From Agrobacterium tumefaciens (GTDB lineage: Bacteria > Pseudomonadota > Alphaproteobacteria > Rhizobiales > Rhizobiaceae): DNA of 64,000 nt. Shown here one piece after another: positions 62,436 through 64,000 of this stretch; the first letter of the stretch is position 1, and every line of letters begins with the position of its first letter. The notes beneath the pieces were generated by a model, which was not told where the DNA came from, did not search any database, and saw only the letters and a program-made list of their open reading frames with translations. The stretch lies in contig NZ_CP039889.1 in NCBI RefSeq assembly GCF_005221325.1, positions 2,120,501-2,184,500 on the forward strand, written 5' to 3'. A program made the position numbers and the translations under genes.

Positions 62436-62603
62436 TTCGATATTATGGCATCGTTGTTCGTATGCGTAAAGTGATTGAGACAATCAGGCAAAACGTTGAG
62501 AGGATCAGGTGGGTTTGAAGAAGCGTCATCAAGTAGGTTGGCGGCATGGAGAGGGCGCTTCTTGTCGCCGTCTCACAATTGGATGACTTGAAAGGACCCA
62601 ACC

Positions 62604-63362
62604 ATGACCAACCAGATCGCACTTATTACCGGCGCCAGCCGCGGCCTTGGCCGTAACATCGCGCTTCATCTCGCAAAACGTGGTGTCCATATCATCGGCA
62701 CCTATCGCAGCGGCTCGGCAGAAGCGGAGGCATTGCGTCACGAGATCGAAGCTCTGGGCGGCAAGGCTGTGATGCTGGCGCTCGATGTCACTGATGTGGC
62801 GAGCTTTGCTGCATTCGCGGGGCAGGTGGCAAATGCTCTCGTGGCGGAGTTCGGCCGTGAGCGCTTCGACTTCCTCGTCAACAATGCCGGAAACGGTTTG
62901 TTCGCCAACTTCACGGAAGCGACGGAAGAACAATTCGAATCCTTGATAGCGACACACCTGCGTGGGCCTGTGTTCCTCACGCAGAAGCTGTTGCCCCTCA
63001 TTGAAGATGGTGGACGTATCCTCAACGTTTCCTCGGGCTTCACGCGTTTCACGCTCCCCGGATACAGTCTTTATGCGGCGGCAAAGGCCGGGATTGAGGT
63101 GCTGACCCGCTTCCTGGCAGTCGAGCTTGGAGCACGACAGATCCGCGTAAACGCAATTTCACCAGGAGCCATCGCGACTGACTTTGGCGGCGGAGCGGTG
63201 CGCGACAATGAAGGCGTTAATGCCTACGTCGCTCAGGGCATCGCCCTTGGTCGTGTCGGGCAGCCGGACGATATCGGTGGCGCGGTCGCAGCCATTCTTT
63301 CCGATGATCTGGCGTGGGCGAACGGAACGACCTTCGATATCTCCGGCGGGCAGTTGCTCTGA
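62604..63362 (+). CDS. SDR-family oxidoreductase
   Basis: 252-residue classical SDR: TGASRGLG cofactor motif, NNAG, and active site NVSSGFTRFTLPGYSLYAAAK with Ser and Y-x3-K. HIIGTYRSGSAEAEALRHEIEALGGKA resembles the cofactor region of the SDR at 14849, and both share an SGFTR loop. It is divergent from the AraC regulator gene. AraC-SDR pairs of this kind are common in Proteobacteria. Substrate unknown. Confidence 0.88.
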   Translation: MTNQIALITGASRGLGRNIALHLAKRGVHIIGTYRSGSAEAEALRHEIEALGGKAVMLALDVTDVASFAAFAGQVANALVAEFGRERFDFLVNNAGNGLFANFTEATEEQFESLIATHLRGPVFLTQKLLPLIEDGGRILNVSSGFTRFTLPGYSLYAAAKAGIEVLTRFLAVELGARQIRVNAISPGAIATDFGGGAVRDNEGVNAYVAQGIALGRVGQPDDIGGAVAAILSDDLAWANGTTFDISGGQLL

Positions 63363-63396
63363 ACCCGCACGATGTCGAACCGCTGAGGCTTTGGCC

Positions 63397-64000
63397 TCAT
63401 TTTGCTGAGTATTGAGGCGCGGCGGACAGGGCCGTTTTCAGATGTGCCGCCATAAGTTCCGCTGCGCGCTCAAGCTCCCCCAGACCAACCGCTTCTATGA
63501 TGGCGACGTGCTCGCGGCACCAGTCCTTGACCCGCCGGCGGTTGGTGTAGCCGCCGAATTCCAGCAGTCGGCGCAGCCGGTTCTGCTGCTGAATCGCCTG
63601 CAGGAAGAATATATTGCCGCTGAATTCGGCGATCATCTCGTGAAAATTTGCATCGGTTTCGAACAGTTGGCGCGGATCGACAGAGCCTATGTCGGGATGC
63701 GCTTCCAGATACAGATGCTGCAACCGGGATCGCTCAAGCGCCGCCGGATCGTGCCGGAAACTGCTTAGCAGAAAACCTGAAGGCTCTATCGTCTTGCGAA
63801 AATCGTAGCTGTTGCGCAGGGCTACCTGCGTGTCCAGTGTCGGTAGGAAAGTCCAGCCGCGGCCACTGTTGCGTGCCAGAAGGCCGTCATTGACGAGATT
63901 GGTGAGCGTTTTCTGCAGCAGGATCCGGTCGACATCGAAGCGACGTGCAATGTCTGATTGGGTGAAGGTTTCGGCAAGCGCGCCGGACAGGCGTTCCTCC
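63397..64000 (-). CDS. GntR-family regulator (FCD domain), truncated by window edge
   Basis: The 3-prime 200 codons of a gene that continues beyond the right edge. The translated part begins with a winged-helix segment (FTQSDIARRFDVDRILLQKTLTNLVNDGLLARN) and continues into an FCD-type ligand domain (FETDANFHEMIAEFSGNIFFLQAIQQQ, CREHVAIIEAVGLGELERAAELMAAHLKTAL). Metal-binding-type Asp/His residues are present in that domain. The frame has no stop from the edge to TGA at 63399-63397. Its N-terminus and start are outside the window. Confidence 0.82.
   Translation of the reverse strand, partial: EERLSGALAETFTQSDIARRFDVDRILLQKTLTNLVNDGLLARNSGRGWTFLPTLDTQVALRNSYDFRKTIEPSGFLLSSFRHDPAALERSRLQHLYLEAHPDIGSVDPRQLFETDANFHEMIAEFSGNIFFLQAIQQQNRLRRLLEFGGYTNRRRVKDWCREHVAIIEAVGLGELERAAELMAAHLKTALSAAPQYSAK

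Noticed and set aside
1..64000. CRISPR arrays, tRNA and rRNA genes, prophage modules
   Set aside because: Looked for regular spaced repeats, tRNA cloverleaf and rRNA cores by eye; none convincing.

Overview
The window reads as chromosomal DNA from an alphaproteobacterium of the Rhizobiaceae, most likely the Agrobacterium/Rhizobium group. The grounds are high GC content, dense ABC-importer operons for opine-, sugar- and peptide-like solutes, an AmpR-AmpC pair of agrobacterial type, and palindromic cctcggg...cccgagg repeats. There are no rRNA, tRNA or replication genes, and catabolic islands dominate, so a secondary chromosome or large replicon is plausible. That placement is inference from gene content, not from a database search.

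Layout. 1-1375: an IS4-family insertion sequence (34-1301) sits inside a long palindromic intergenic repeat. 1460-3948: two spermidine/putrescine-type ABC permeases and an Asp/Glu (hydantoin) racemase-like gene. 4099-8308: an ECF sigma factor, a membrane anti-sigma candidate and a CnrX-like periplasmic protein, followed by a DUF1800-DUF1501 pair; the same 32-bp promoter-like pattern precedes both blocks. 8399-14017: ChrA chromate transporter, divergent ampR/ampC, a RutG/UraA-type pyrimidine permease and a VapBC toxin-antitoxin pair. 14129-15622: divergent TetR/SDR pair.

15879-25165: a sugar catabolic island. It holds a LacI regulator, a ribose-type ABC importer with a single-domain ATPase, a phosphotriesterase-like hydrolase, a glutamine-amidotransferase-like protein, a PfkB kinase, a BtpA/SgcQ protein, an M20 carbamoylase-like enzyme and a cupin; its substrate is unknown. 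25582-32622: a peptide-type ABC importer with a fused ATPase and a CocE-type esterase/acylase. 32857-38088: small membrane protein, LysR regulator, GGDEF cyclase and an SbmA/YddA-type ABC exporter.

38165-49781: a nine-gene operon with a second peptide-type ABC importer, two copies of a hydantoinase-A/DUF917 pair on either side of the solute-binding protein, and an isoaspartyl peptidase. It is read divergently from a large MalT-like LuxR regulator (49917-52268). 52621-56403: secreted small protein, small HTH protein, gamma-glutamyltranspeptidase and a LysR regulator. 56699-61372: a RuBisCO-like protein, a DUF1537 kinase, an SDR dehydrogenase and a KdgT-type sugar-acid permease, with the LysR gene divergent. 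61536-64000: AraC/SDR divergent pair and a truncated GntR regulator.

The strongest candidates for undescribed biology are the RuBisCO-like sugar-acid pathway, the ECF sigma module that appears to control DUF1800-DUF1501, and the duplicated hydantoinase-A/DUF917 operon.
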